DNA of 63,537 bases, from assembly GCA_944385465.1 (NCBI GenBank), contig CALWXH010000003.1, forward strand, positions 1-63,537, written 5' to 3'. The notes beneath the pieces were generated by a model. That model saw only the letters and a list, made by a program, of their open reading frames with translations, searched no databases and was not told where the DNA came from. The position numbers and the translations under genes are program-made. The stretch's first letter is position 1, and the number at the start of each line of letters is the position of its first letter. Positions 53,713 to 60,161 of this stretch are shown piece after piece. This DNA is from an uncultured Oscillospiraceae bacterium (GTDB lineage: Bacteria; Bacillota; Clostridia; Oscillospirales; Oscillospiraceae).

Positions 53713-54846
53713 ATGAAGATCGCGGGGGTGGTGGCGGAGTACAATCCCTTCCATGCCGGACACCGGCACCACCTGGAACAGACCCGGGCCCGGCTGGGGG
53801 AGTGCGCCGTGGCGGCGGTGATGAGCGGCAACTTCGTCCAGCGGGGGGACTGCGCCGTCACCGACAAGTGGGCGCGGGCCGCCGCCGCCCTGGAGGGGGG
53901 CGCGGACCTGGTGCTGGAGCTGCCCACGGTGTGGGCCTGCGCCTCGGCGGAGGCCTTTGCCCGGGGGGCGGTGGCCATCCTGCAGGCGGTGGGGGCGCAG
54001 GCGCTGTCCTTCGGCAGCGAGTCGGGGGACGCCGCCGCCCTGGCCCGGGCGGCGCAGGCGCTGTCCAGCGCGGACTACCGGCTGGCCCTGCGGGGCTATC
54101 TGGACCAGGGGCTGCCCTTTGCCCGGTGCCGGCATCTGGCGGCCCGGACGCTGTTGGGGGAGGCGGGGGCGGCCTGCCTGGCCAACCCCAACGACAACCT
54201 GGGGGTGGAGTACCTCCGGGCCGCCCGGCATCTGGATTTTGCCCCTGAGGTGATCGCCATCCCTCGGGCGGGGGCGGGCCACGACGGAGGGGACCACCCG
54301 GACTACCCCTCCGCCTCCCATCTGCGGGGGCTGATCCACGCGGGGAAACTGCCCATGGACAACCCGGCCGCGCTGGGGTACAATGAGCGGGGCGTCTTGT
54401 CCCGGCTGCGGGGGCTGGAGCTGGCGGACTTTGCCGCCCTGCCCGACTGCGGGGAGGGGCTGGCCGCCCGGCTGTACCGGAGTGTTCGTCAGGCCACGGC
54501 GCTGGAGGAGCTGTACGCCCTGGCCAAGACCAAGCGGTACGCCCACGCCCGCATCCGGCGGGCGGTGGTGTGGGCCTGCCTGGGGCTGCGATTAGAGGAC
54601 CGCCCGGAGCGCCCACCCTATCTGCGGGTGCTGGCGGCCAACGGCCGGGGCATCCGGGTGCTGCGGGAGCTGGAGACCGACCTGCCCGTCATCACCAAGC
54701 CCGCCGCCGGCCACGGCATCCCCCTGCTGGAGCTGGAGGGGCGGTGCACCGACTTTTTCAACCTGTGCCGGAAACACCCTCTGCCCTGCGGGGCGGAGTG
54801 GTCCACCAGCCCGGTGATCCGGACGGGGGAAGGAGAGAGAGCATGA
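53713..54846 (+). CDS. tmcAL: tRNA(Met) cytidine acetate ligase
   Basis: A 377-residue nucleotidyltransferase-fold protein that acetylates the wobble cytidine of elongator tRNA(Met) using acetate and ATP. It opens IAGVVAEYNPFHAGHRHHLE with the HxGH site, followed by AAVMSGNFVQRGDCAVTDKW and FGSESGDAAAL, all family features. Length is somewhat below the 390-410 typical. ATG 53713 follows GCGGGAGGTGGCCGGA. Its divergent neighbour ackA is also linked to acetate, and the pairing with ackA is common in Firmicutes. rimI overlaps its end by four bases. Confidence 0.92.
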   Translation: MKIAGVVAEYNPFHAGHRHHLEQTRARLGECAVAAVMSGNFVQRGDCAVTDKWARAAAALEGGADLVLELPTVWACASAEAFARGAVAILQAVGAQALSFGSESGDAAALARAAQALSSADYRLALRGYLDQGLPFARCRHLAARTLLGEAGAACLANPNDNLGVEYLRAARHLDFAPEVIAIPRAGAGHDGGDHPDYPSASHLRGLIHAGKLPMDNPAALGYNERGVLSRLRGLELADFAALPDCGEGLAARLYRSVRQATALEELYALAKTKRYAHARIRRAVVWACLGLRLEDRPERPPYLRVLAANGRGIRVLRELETDLPVITKPAAGHGIPLLELEGRCTDFFNLCRKHPLPCGAEWSTSPVIRTGEGERA

Positions 54847-55349
54847 ACTATCACCTCACCACCATGAACGCCGAGCACATCCCCCAGATTGCGGCGCTGG
54901 AAAAGACCTGCTTCTCCCACCCCTGGAGCGAGGAGCTGCTGCGCCAGGCCCTCTGGAACGAGGCCGCCGCCATTGTGGTGGCGGAGGGGGAGGACGGCAC
55001 CGTGCTGGGCTACGCCGGGGTGAGCACCGTGCTGGACGAGGGGTACATCGACAATGTGGCGGTGGACCCCCGGTTCCGCCGCCAGGGGGTGGCGGACGAG
55101 CTGGTGGCCGCCCTGGCCCGCTTCGGGCGGGCCAAGCTGGCCTTCCTCACCCTGGAGGTGCGCGCTTCCAACGCCCCGGCCATCGCCCTGTATGCCAAGC
55201 ACGGCTTCCAGCAGGCGGGGCGGAGAAAACACTATTACGACGATCCCAAAGAGGACGCCATCATCATGACACTGGAGTTTGACCATGAAACTGAATCTGC
55301 TGAACAAGGAACAACTGACGGACCTGTACCGCACCGAGATGGTGTTTGA
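54843..55349 (+). CDS. rimI: RimI-like N-alpha-acetyltransferase
   Basis: A 168-residue GNAT protein of the RimI branch, which acetylates the N-terminal alanine of ribosomal protein bS18 in E. coli. Features are IAALEKTCFSHPWSEELLR, NVAVDPRFRRQGVADEL (acetyl-CoA loop), LEVRASNAPAIALYAKHGF and RKHYYDDPKEDAIIM with the typical C-terminal tyrosines. rimI is usually close to tsaD/tsaB, as here. ATG 54843 overlaps the tmcAL stop (ATGA) and has GGAAGGAGAG upstream. The end overlaps the next gene by 65 bases. Confidence 0.9.
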   Translation: MNYHLTTMNAEHIPQIAALEKTCFSHPWSEELLRQALWNEAAAIVVAEGEDGTVLGYAGVSTVLDEGYIDNVAVDPRFRRQGVADELVAALARFGRAKLAFLTLEVRASNAPAIALYAKHGFQQAGRRKHYYDDPKEDAIIMTLEFDHETESAEQGTTDGPVPHRDGV

Positions 55350-55905
55350 CTTTCCCAAGGCGGAGCTGAAGCCCCTGCGGGCCATGCTCCGGCTGATGGA
55401 CCTGGGGCAGTATGACCCCACCCTGGTGACAGACGACGGGGGGGAGCCCCTGGGCTACGCCATGCTGTGGCTGCCCCGCTCCCGCCAGGGGGCCCTGCTG
55501 GAGTACCTGGGGGTGCTCCGGGGCAAGCGCAACGGGGGACTGGGCACCCACATCCTCCCCCTGCTGGCCGCCCGGTACGGCCAGCTCTTCGGGGAGGCGG
55601 AGGCCCCGGACGCCGACGATGAGGTGGAGAACGACCTGCGCCGGCGGCGCATCGCCTTCTATGAGCGCAATGGCTTCCGGGTGCTGGACTACGACACCGC
55701 CCTGTTCGGGGTGCACTTCAAGAGTCTGTACCGGGGGCCGGAGACCGATGACCGGAAGGTGGAGGCCCTCCACCGCAGCGTATACGCCGACTACTTCTCC
55801 CCGGAGCACATGCAGCGGTATATCCAGCTGCCCCTGGGCCCGGATGAGGCCGTCCACCCCGCCCCCGCCTGGGTGGAGGAGGACGGGGAAGAGGTCTTCC
55901 CATGA
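55285..55905 (+). CDS. GNAT-fold protein, unknown substrate
   Basis: A 206-residue protein with a GNAT-like core: DLYRTEMVFDFPKAELKPLR at the start, LEYLGVLRGKRNGGLGTHIL as a divergent acetyl-CoA loop, and RRRIAFYERNGFRVLDYD as the C-terminal helix-strand. The C-terminal quarter (LHRSVYADYFSPEHMQRYI) is extra. The loop lacks the usual RGxG, so activity is not certain. Start chosen at ATG 55285 (TGGAG upstream), inside rimI, giving a 65-base overlap; a later start would lose the first helix. The stop overlaps the next start. Confidence 0.72.
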   Translation: MKLNLLNKEQLTDLYRTEMVFDFPKAELKPLRAMLRLMDLGQYDPTLVTDDGGEPLGYAMLWLPRSRQGALLEYLGVLRGKRNGGLGTHILPLLAARYGQLFGEAEAPDADDEVENDLRRRRIAFYERNGFRVLDYDTALFGVHFKSLYRGPETDDRKVEALHRSVYADYFSPEHMQRYIQLPLGPDEAVHPAPAWVEEDGEEVFP

Positions 55906-56321
55906 GTGAGCGGGAGGACAAGCTGCGCCGCTGGTTCGCCATGTGGCTGAATCAGACGGACGCGGGGATCGAATCGCTGTTTGCCCCCGACGCGGTGTAT
56001 ATCGAGAGCTGGGGCCCGGAGTACCACGGCCTGCCCGCCATCCGCCACTGGTTTTCCGAGTGGAACAGCCGGGGCCGGGTGGTGGCGTGGGACATCCAGC
56101 AGTTCTTCCACAAGGACAACCAGACCGTGGTGGAGTGGTATTTCCGGGACGCCATGGACGACGGCCGGGTGGAGGAATTCGACGGCCTGTCCCTGGTGGC
56201 GTGGAACGGCGCCGGGCAGATTGCCCGCCTCCAGGAATTTGGCTGCAACCTGAATCGCTATGACCCCTACGCCAACGGCCCCATCCCTCAGTTCCGGGAC
56301 GGGAAGGCGGCGTGGTTTTGA
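55902..56321 (+). CDS. SnoaL/NTF2-like protein
   Basis: A 139-residue protein with the NTF2-like cone fold: KLRRWFAMWLNQTDAGIESL, DAVYIESWGPEYHGLPAIRH and VVEWYFRDAMDDGRVEEFDG follow the SnoaL-like pattern, with DGxxLVAWN near the end. Such proteins bind or isomerise small molecules, or act as scaffolds; no catalytic residues can be assigned. ATG 55902 overlaps the preceding stop by four bases (ATGA), and tsaD follows 24 bp after its stop. Confidence 0.78.
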   Translation: MSEREDKLRRWFAMWLNQTDAGIESLFAPDAVYIESWGPEYHGLPAIRHWFSEWNSRGRVVAWDIQQFFHKDNQTVVEWYFRDAMDDGRVEEFDGLSLVAWNGAGQIARLQEFGCNLNRYDPYANGPIPQFRDGKAAWF

Positions 56322-56345
56322 TTTTGAGCAGAAAGTGTGATCGAC

Positions 56346-57356
56346 ATGAATATCTTAGCCTTTGAATCCTCCTGCGACGAGACCGCCGCTGCGGTGGTCA
56401 AGGACGGCCGGAAGGTGCTGTCCTCCGTCATCGCCTCGTCGGCGGACATGCACGCCATCTACGGCGGCGTGGTGCCCGAGATCGCCTCCCGGCAGCACGT
56501 GGAGGCCATCGCGGGTCTGGCGGACGAGGCCCTGCGCCAGGCGGGAATTTCCAAGCAGGACATTGACGCCGTGGCGGTGACCTACGCCCCCGGCCTCATC
56601 GGGGCCCTGCTGGTGGGGGTGTCCTTTGCCAAGTCGGTGGCCTACGGCCTGGGAGTGCCCCTCATCCCCGTCCACCACGTCCGGGGGCACATCGCCGCCA
56701 ACTACATTGCCCACCCCGACCTGGAGCCCCCCTTCCTGTGTCTGTGCGTGTCCGGGGGGACCACCGCTCTGGTGGACGTGCAGGACTACACCCACTTCCG
56801 GGTGATGGGGGGCACCCGGGACGACGCCGCCGGGGAGTGCTTTGACAAGACCGCCCGGGTGCTGGGCCTGGGCTATCCCGGGGGCGGACCCATGGACAAG
56901 ATGGCCCAGGGGGGCAACGACCAGGCCTTCCGCTTCCCCATCGGCCACGTGGCCGAACACCCCCTGGATATGTCCTTCTCGGGGCTGAAGACGGCGGTGC
57001 TCAACACCATCCACAACGCCCGGCAGAAGGGGGAGGAGCTGGACCTCCACGACCTGGCGGCCTCCTTTGCCGCGGCGGTGTCCGACTCCTTGGTGCCCCG
57101 GGTGATGGAGGCCGACCGGATGCTGGGCTATCACAAGATTGCCACCGCCGGCGGCGTGGCCGCCAACAGCCGCATCCGGGCGGATCTGGCCCGGGCCTGT
57201 GAGCGGGTGGGCACCAGGCTGTGGATGCCCCCCCTGTCCCTGTGCGGCGACAACGCCGCCATGATCGGCTGCCAGGGGTATTACGAGTACCTGGCGGGCC
57301 ACACCGCCGGCTGGGACCTGAATGCGAAGGCGAGTTTGGATATCTCCAAGGGCTGA
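56346..57356 (+). CDS. tsaD: tRNA threonylcarbamoyladenosine transferase subunit TsaD
   Basis: Transfers the threonylcarbamoyl group to A37 of ANN-decoding tRNAs, in complex with TsaB and TsaE. The 336-residue ASKHA protein has ILAFESSCDETAAAVV, PEIASRQHVEAI, the metal ligands in VHHVRGHIAANY (about His110 and His114), CVSGGTTALVDV, GGTRDDAAGECFDKTARVLG, and AGGVAANSRIRADL. Length normal (about 335-345). ATG 56346 is the family start; GTG 56337 in frame is possible. tsaB and tsaE are not in the window. Confidence 0.97.
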   Translation: MNILAFESSCDETAAAVVKDGRKVLSSVIASSADMHAIYGGVVPEIASRQHVEAIAGLADEALRQAGISKQDIDAVAVTYAPGLIGALLVGVSFAKSVAYGLGVPLIPVHHVRGHIAANYIAHPDLEPPFLCLCVSGGTTALVDVQDYTHFRVMGGTRDDAAGECFDKTARVLGLGYPGGGPMDKMAQGGNDQAFRFPIGHVAEHPLDMSFSGLKTAVLNTIHNARQKGEELDLHDLAASFAAAVSDSLVPRVMEADRMLGYHKIATAGGVAANSRIRADLARACERVGTRLWMPPLSLCGDNAAMIGCQGYYEYLAGHTAGWDLNAKASLDISKG

Positions 57357-57383
57357 CGATTATCATGCTGTAATCAGAGACAT

Positions 57384-57432
57384 CGGCGCGGCCACGGGGG
57401 CGGCAGTTCCCTCCGGGGCCGCGCCGCTTTTC
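57384..57432 (+). terminator. Terminator after tsaD
   Basis: CGGCGCGGCC (57384-57393) pairs with GGCCGCGCCG (57417-57426), followed by CTTTTCT. Loop of 23. Confidence 0.7.
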
Positions 57433-57995
57433 TATACGTTTTGTATAGGACGGGGGGGCGGGCGGAGGATCTCTCGGTGTAAAACGCGGGTAAATGGCCG
57501 GAAAATGCGGGGTACACAAGAGGTAAAATGGTTTCCATAACTGCGCCGATAACTTTGCATACCAGGAGTTATCCACAACTTCCACAGAGTTTTCCACAGC
57601 GCAAACCCGCTGAGGGAGTTGGGCTTGCGCGATAATTGTCGGAAAATGGCAAACCGTGAACCGGACTTCTTTTCTCTGCGAAAGTGCGGGAACAGATTAC
57701 ATAAAAGCACAGTCCCTGTCCGCCGGCGGCGGACAGGGACTGTGGGTATCGGGCGAAGACCGGCTGGCGGTCGCCGGAACCCAAAAAGAAAGGACTTCCC
57801 ATCGGAAGTCCTTTCTTTTCGCAAGGGACCGTTAGAATCGATAGTTCGGATTGGCAGTACCGTTGCAGGAGAACCGCCCAACGGCCCTTCTGGGCCGCGG
57901 CGCTTTTGCGCCGTACAAGCGTTTTGGCCTGCGGCCAAAACCTTGGCGCAGGGCGAATTCATTTCGCCCGAGCATGTAAAATTTCCCCGGTATCC
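57433..57995. repeat. Non-coding palindrome-rich region with DnaA-box-like cluster
   Basis: No gene found. TTATCCACA (57569-57577), TTCCACA (57580-57586) and TTTTCCACA (57590-57598) form a DnaA-box-like cluster. Inverted repeats follow: a 17-bp stem at 57708-57744 with 3-base loop, a 16-bp stem 57784-57819, CGGCGC-TTTT-GCGCCG near 57899, GTTTTGGCC-TGC-GGCCAAAAC near 57924, and GGGCGAA/TTCGCCC near 57955. Confidence 0.6.
57784..57819 (+). repeat. 16-bp palindrome sharing its core with one at 58538
   Basis: AAAAGAAAGGACTTCC (57784-57799), CATC, then the complement ending in TTTT (57804-57819). The central 22 bp (57791-57812) are identical to 58544-58565. No gene lies between these hairpins that would need either except the tRNAs. 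Confidence 0.65.
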
Positions 57996-58033
57996 ATAAA
58001 AATAACCACACCTAACGGTGTGGTTATTTTTAT
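57996..58033 (-). terminator. Terminator of tRNA-Leu(GAG)
   Basis: Seventeen-bp perfect arms ATAAAAATAACCACACC (57996-58012) and complement (58017-58033), loop of four. On the minus strand the T-rich 3' arm starts at once after the CCA end of the tRNA. Confidence 0.85.
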
Positions 58034-58118
58034 GGTGCGGATGACGGGACTCGAACCCGTACGGCCATGAGCCACTAGCACCTCAAGCTAGCCAGTCTAC
58101 CAGTTCCAGCACATCCGC
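58033..58118 (-). tRNA. tRNA-Leu (anticodon GAG)
   Basis: An 86-nt class II tRNA. Acceptor GCGGATG pairs with CATCCGC, discriminator A, CCA encoded. The anticodon stem CTAGC/GCTAG encloses loop TTGAGGT with anticodon GAG. A long variable arm follows (TGGCTCATGGCC), then the T arm CGGGTTCGAGTCCCG. It reads CUC and CUU codons, CUC being frequent in a GC-rich genome. Confidence 0.95.
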
Positions 58119-58152
58119 ATATCTGCCATATTCTCTTGTTGACAGCTTACTT

Positions 58153-58181
58153 ATTATAAGCGGGGAAAACTTTTTTGTCAA
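58153..58181 (-). promoter_or_regulatory. Promoter of tRNA-Leu(GAG)
   Basis: On the minus strand TTGACA (58181-58176), 17 bp, TATAAT (58158-58153): a perfect consensus promoter 35 bp from the tRNA 5' end. Confidence 0.92.
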
Positions 58182-58195
58182 GAAGAAAAAAAGTA

Positions 58196-58224
58196 TTGAC
58201 AAACTCCTTCCCCAGTGGTAACAT
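58196..58224 (+). promoter_or_regulatory. Promoter of tRNA-Leu(CAG)
   Basis: TTGACA (58196-58201), 17 bp, TAACAT (58219-58224), 40 bp before the tRNA. Its -35 box is only 14 bp from that of the divergent promoter. Confidence 0.85.
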
Positions 58225-58264
58225 ATCACTTGCGCTGAGCAAAACGGCACGGCGCCAACCACTT

Positions 58265-58351
58265 GCGCGAGTGGTGGAATTGGTAGACTCGCTGGCTTCA
58301 GGTGCCAGTGCTCGCAAGGGCGTGCGGGTTCGACTCCCGCCTCGCGCACCA
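58265..58351 (+). tRNA. tRNA-Leu (anticodon CAG)
   Basis: An 87-nt class II tRNA. Acceptor GCGCGAG pairs with CTCGCGC, discriminator A and encoded CCA. The anticodon stem CTGGC/GCCAG encloses TTCAGGT with anticodon CAG, for the CUG codon, which dominates in the coding sequences here. Variable arm TGCTCGCAAGGGCG and T arm GCGGGTTCGACTCCCGC are complete. Confidence 0.95.
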
Positions 58352-58390
58352 GCTCGTCGCAAGCGTCATATCGCTTGCGACGAGCTTTTT
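58351..58390 (+). terminator. Terminator of tRNA-Leu(CAG)
   Basis: AGCTCGTCGCAAGCG (58351-58365) pairs with CGCTTGCGACGAGCT (58372-58386), then T4 to 58390. The stem begins at the terminal A of the tRNA. Confidence 0.92.
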
Positions 58391-58623
58391 CATTTCATTG
58401 CAAAGCTCATCGCGCGCTCACTCTGCTACTCCTCGCTTCCAAACCGCAACCGCTTCGCTGGGTTGCGGTTTGGGGCCGCCGCTGCGCGGCGGTTTTGTCT
58501 GTCGTTGAAACAATGTCGATTTTAACCGTTCCATCCCAAAGACAGGACTTCCCATCGGAAGTCCTGTCTTTTTTTGTCCCCGCCTTTTCTTCTGCCTGTT
58601 TCTGCTATTCCACGCTGCGTATG
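58391..58623. repeat. Non-coding palindromes before lysR
   Basis: No gene. CCAAACCGCAACC (58439-58451) pairs with GGTTGCGGTTTGG (58461-58473); CCGCCGC/GCGGCGG stands at 58477-58493; and a terminator-like 15-bp stem spans 58538-58571 with T run to 58575. Its core is the same as that at 57791. Confidence 0.6.
58538..58575 (+). repeat. Palindrome with T tract, copy 2 of the 57784 core
   Basis: AAAGACAGGACTTCC (58538-58552), CATC, complement (58557-58571), then T4. It looks like an intrinsic terminator on the plus strand although no plus gene precedes it apart from the tRNA, which has its own. On the minus strand it could also end lysR, though the A-side gives only TTTGGGA. Confidence 0.6.
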
Positions 58624-59511
58624 TCATCCTGCCGGGGCGGCCAGCGCCTGTTCCAGCAGGGCCAGGAAGCGCCGGAACACAGGGTCCCTGCGGCCGGAGA
58701 GATAGCCCACCCCGTAGGAGAGGGGCTCAAACTCCGGAAGCGGAATTTGCCGCAGGCCGGGGTTGCGCAGGTTGGGCAGGCCGGCGGCCACGGCAATGGC
58801 ATAGCCGGCGCGCACCAGGGTGGAGGCCACCTCCAGATTGTCGCACAGCAGCATCTCATCGGGCCTGCGGCCGGCCAGCGCCTGACTCTGGGCGGAGAAC
58901 AGGGCGGGGGGATAGACCTGGGGCGGACACACCGTGAGCCGCCCGCCCTGGCGCAGCTGCTCCAGGGTAAGCCGCTCACAGCCGGCCAGCGGGTGATTTT
59001 CCCCGCACAGGCAGACCACCGGGCAGCGGGCCAGCTCCCGGTACACCACTTTGGGGGGCAGGGGTTCCTGGAGGGTGAGCATGGCCTGGATCGCCCCCTC
59101 TTCCAGCAGATTTTTCAAAGAGGCGAAGGGGCTCATGCGCAGGATGGGAATCAGCTGGGGGAACTCCTCCCGCATCTGCCCCAGCAGGCCGCCCAGAAAG
59201 TTCAGCTCCAGAAAGTTCCGGCATCCGATGCCCAGGCGGGGCGGCTGGGCGGCGCCCGCCTCCTTGATCCTGGCTTTGGACAGGCCGGTCAGCTTCATGA
59301 TTTCACTGGCGTACTGCAGAAACAGGTAGCCGGCCTGGGTGAGCTGCACGCTTTTGCTGGTGCGGTGGAACAGCCTGGCCCCCAGTTCGTCCTCCAGCGT
59401 GTTGATCTGATGGCTGACGGCGGGCTGGGTGAGGCCCAGCTGCTGAGCCGCCCGGGAAAAGTTCAGGTGGTTGGCCACGGTGAGGAAACATTCCAGCTGT
59501 GTGGTGTTCAG
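58624..59511 (-). CDS. LysR-family transcriptional regulator
   Basis: A 295-residue regulator. Residues 1-60 are the winged helix-turn-helix (TTQLECFLTVANHLNFSRAA, then QQLGLTQPAVSHQINTLEDE), the rest a periplasmic-binding-like effector domain (LGIGCRNFLELNFLGGLLGQ at about 93). The start is unusual: homology begins at a CTG at 59511 preceded by GAAGGGAAGG at eight-base spacing, and no ATG or GTG is near; an in-frame TTG at 59562 lacks a ribosome site. It is divergent from the marR-ABC exporter genes, which it may regulate, but LysR proteins also often control unlinked genes. Confidence 0.83.
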   Translation of the reverse strand: MNTTQLECFLTVANHLNFSRAAQQLGLTQPAVSHQINTLEDELGARLFHRTSKSVQLTQAGYLFLQYASEIMKLTGLSKARIKEAGAAQPPRLGIGCRNFLELNFLGGLLGQMREEFPQLIPILRMSPFASLKNLLEEGAIQAMLTLQEPLPPKVVYRELARCPVVCLCGENHPLAGCERLTLEQLRQGGRLTVCPPQVYPPALFSAQSQALAGRRPDEMLLCDNLEVASTLVRAGYAIAVAAGLPNLRNPGLRQIPLPEFEPLSYGVGYLSGRRDPVFRRFLALLEQALAAPAG

Positions 59512-59590
59512 ACAAATCGCCTTCCCTTCGCGCGAAATCCCTTGTGAAATACAGAAAAACAATAAAAGTTATTTATAGATAATAGCACAT

Positions 59591-59650
59591 TTGAATTTCA
59601 CATTCAAGAGCTGATGTGTTATAAAAACAGTCAGGGCCGGAATAGTTCCG
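59591..59650 (+). promoter_or_regulatory. marR promoter and candidate operators
   Basis: TTCACA (59597-59602), 17 bp, TATAAA (59620-59625) is a promoter candidate. The palindrome TTGAAT-TTCAC-ATTCAA (59591-59607) covers its -35, and CGGAA-TAG-TTCCG (59638-59650) lies just downstream of the start region. Either could be a MarR autoregulatory operator. Confidence 0.5.
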
Positions 59651-59682
59651 ACCCGAACGAATCAAAGGGGGAGGGAGAGACC

Positions 59683-60156
59683 ATGGAGCTGGACAGGACC
59701 ATGCTGGCCCGGGCCAACCGGCAGATCGGGATCCAGATGGAGCAGCGGGCCAACCGGGAGATGGCCGGCCAGGCCCTCACGGCGGCCCAGGGGCACGCCC
59801 TGCTGTACATCCTGGAGCACTCCCGGGACGGCACCTCCCTGACTCAGATCCACGACGCCCTGGGCTGCTCCAAGGCGGCACTGTCCCCCATTCTCAAGCA
59901 GCTGCGGAAGAAGGACTATATCCGGGTGGTCCCCTGTGACGGGGACGAGCGCAGAAAGCTCCTGTTCGGCACGGAGAAGGGCCGGCAGATGAAGGCCTTT
60001 CTGGACCGGGCGTTTCAGGCGTCCTGCGACCGGCTGTTCCGGGGGTTTACCCCGGGGGAGCTGGACCAGCTGGCGGGGATGCAGCGCAGGATGCTGCGCA
60101 ACCTGGCAGAGGGAGACGGGCCTGGGCGTTGTTGGGAAGATCCTAAGGAGGAGTGA
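59683..60156 (+). CDS. MarR-family transcriptional regulator
   Basis: A 157-residue dimeric winged-helix regulator. Helices and wing follow the MarR pattern: ALTAAQGHALLYILEHSRDG, LTQIHDALGCSKAALSPILK (recognition helix), and the wing KKDYIRVVPCDGDERRKLLF with the DxRxxxL-like DERRKLL motif. Such genes commonly sit ahead of a heterodimeric ABC exporter and repress it until a drug binds. ATG 59683 follows GGGGGAGGGAG. The stop overlaps the ribosome binding site of the next gene. Confidence 0.92.
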   Translation: MELDRTMLARANRQIGIQMEQRANREMAGQALTAAQGHALLYILEHSRDGTSLTQIHDALGCSKAALSPILKQLRKKDYIRVVPCDGDERRKLLFGTEKGRQMKAFLDRAFQASCDRLFRGFTPGELDQLAGMQRRMLRNLAEGDGPGRCWEDPKEE

Positions 60157-60161
60157 CATTT

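Noticed and set aside
57569-57598. Chromosomal replication origin
   Set aside because: Only two or three DnaA-type boxes, no AT-rich unwinding region next to them, and no dnaA, dnaN, rpmH or parAB genes nearby.
57432-57962. Minus-strand frame of 176 codons in the tsaD-tRNA gap
   Set aside because: It runs through several strong palindromes and the DnaA-box-like cluster, has no ribosome binding site and no protein-like composition.
58375-59547. 390-codon plus-strand frame over lysR
   Set aside because: It is antisense to a clear LysR gene and begins inside tRNA-terminator and hairpin sequence.
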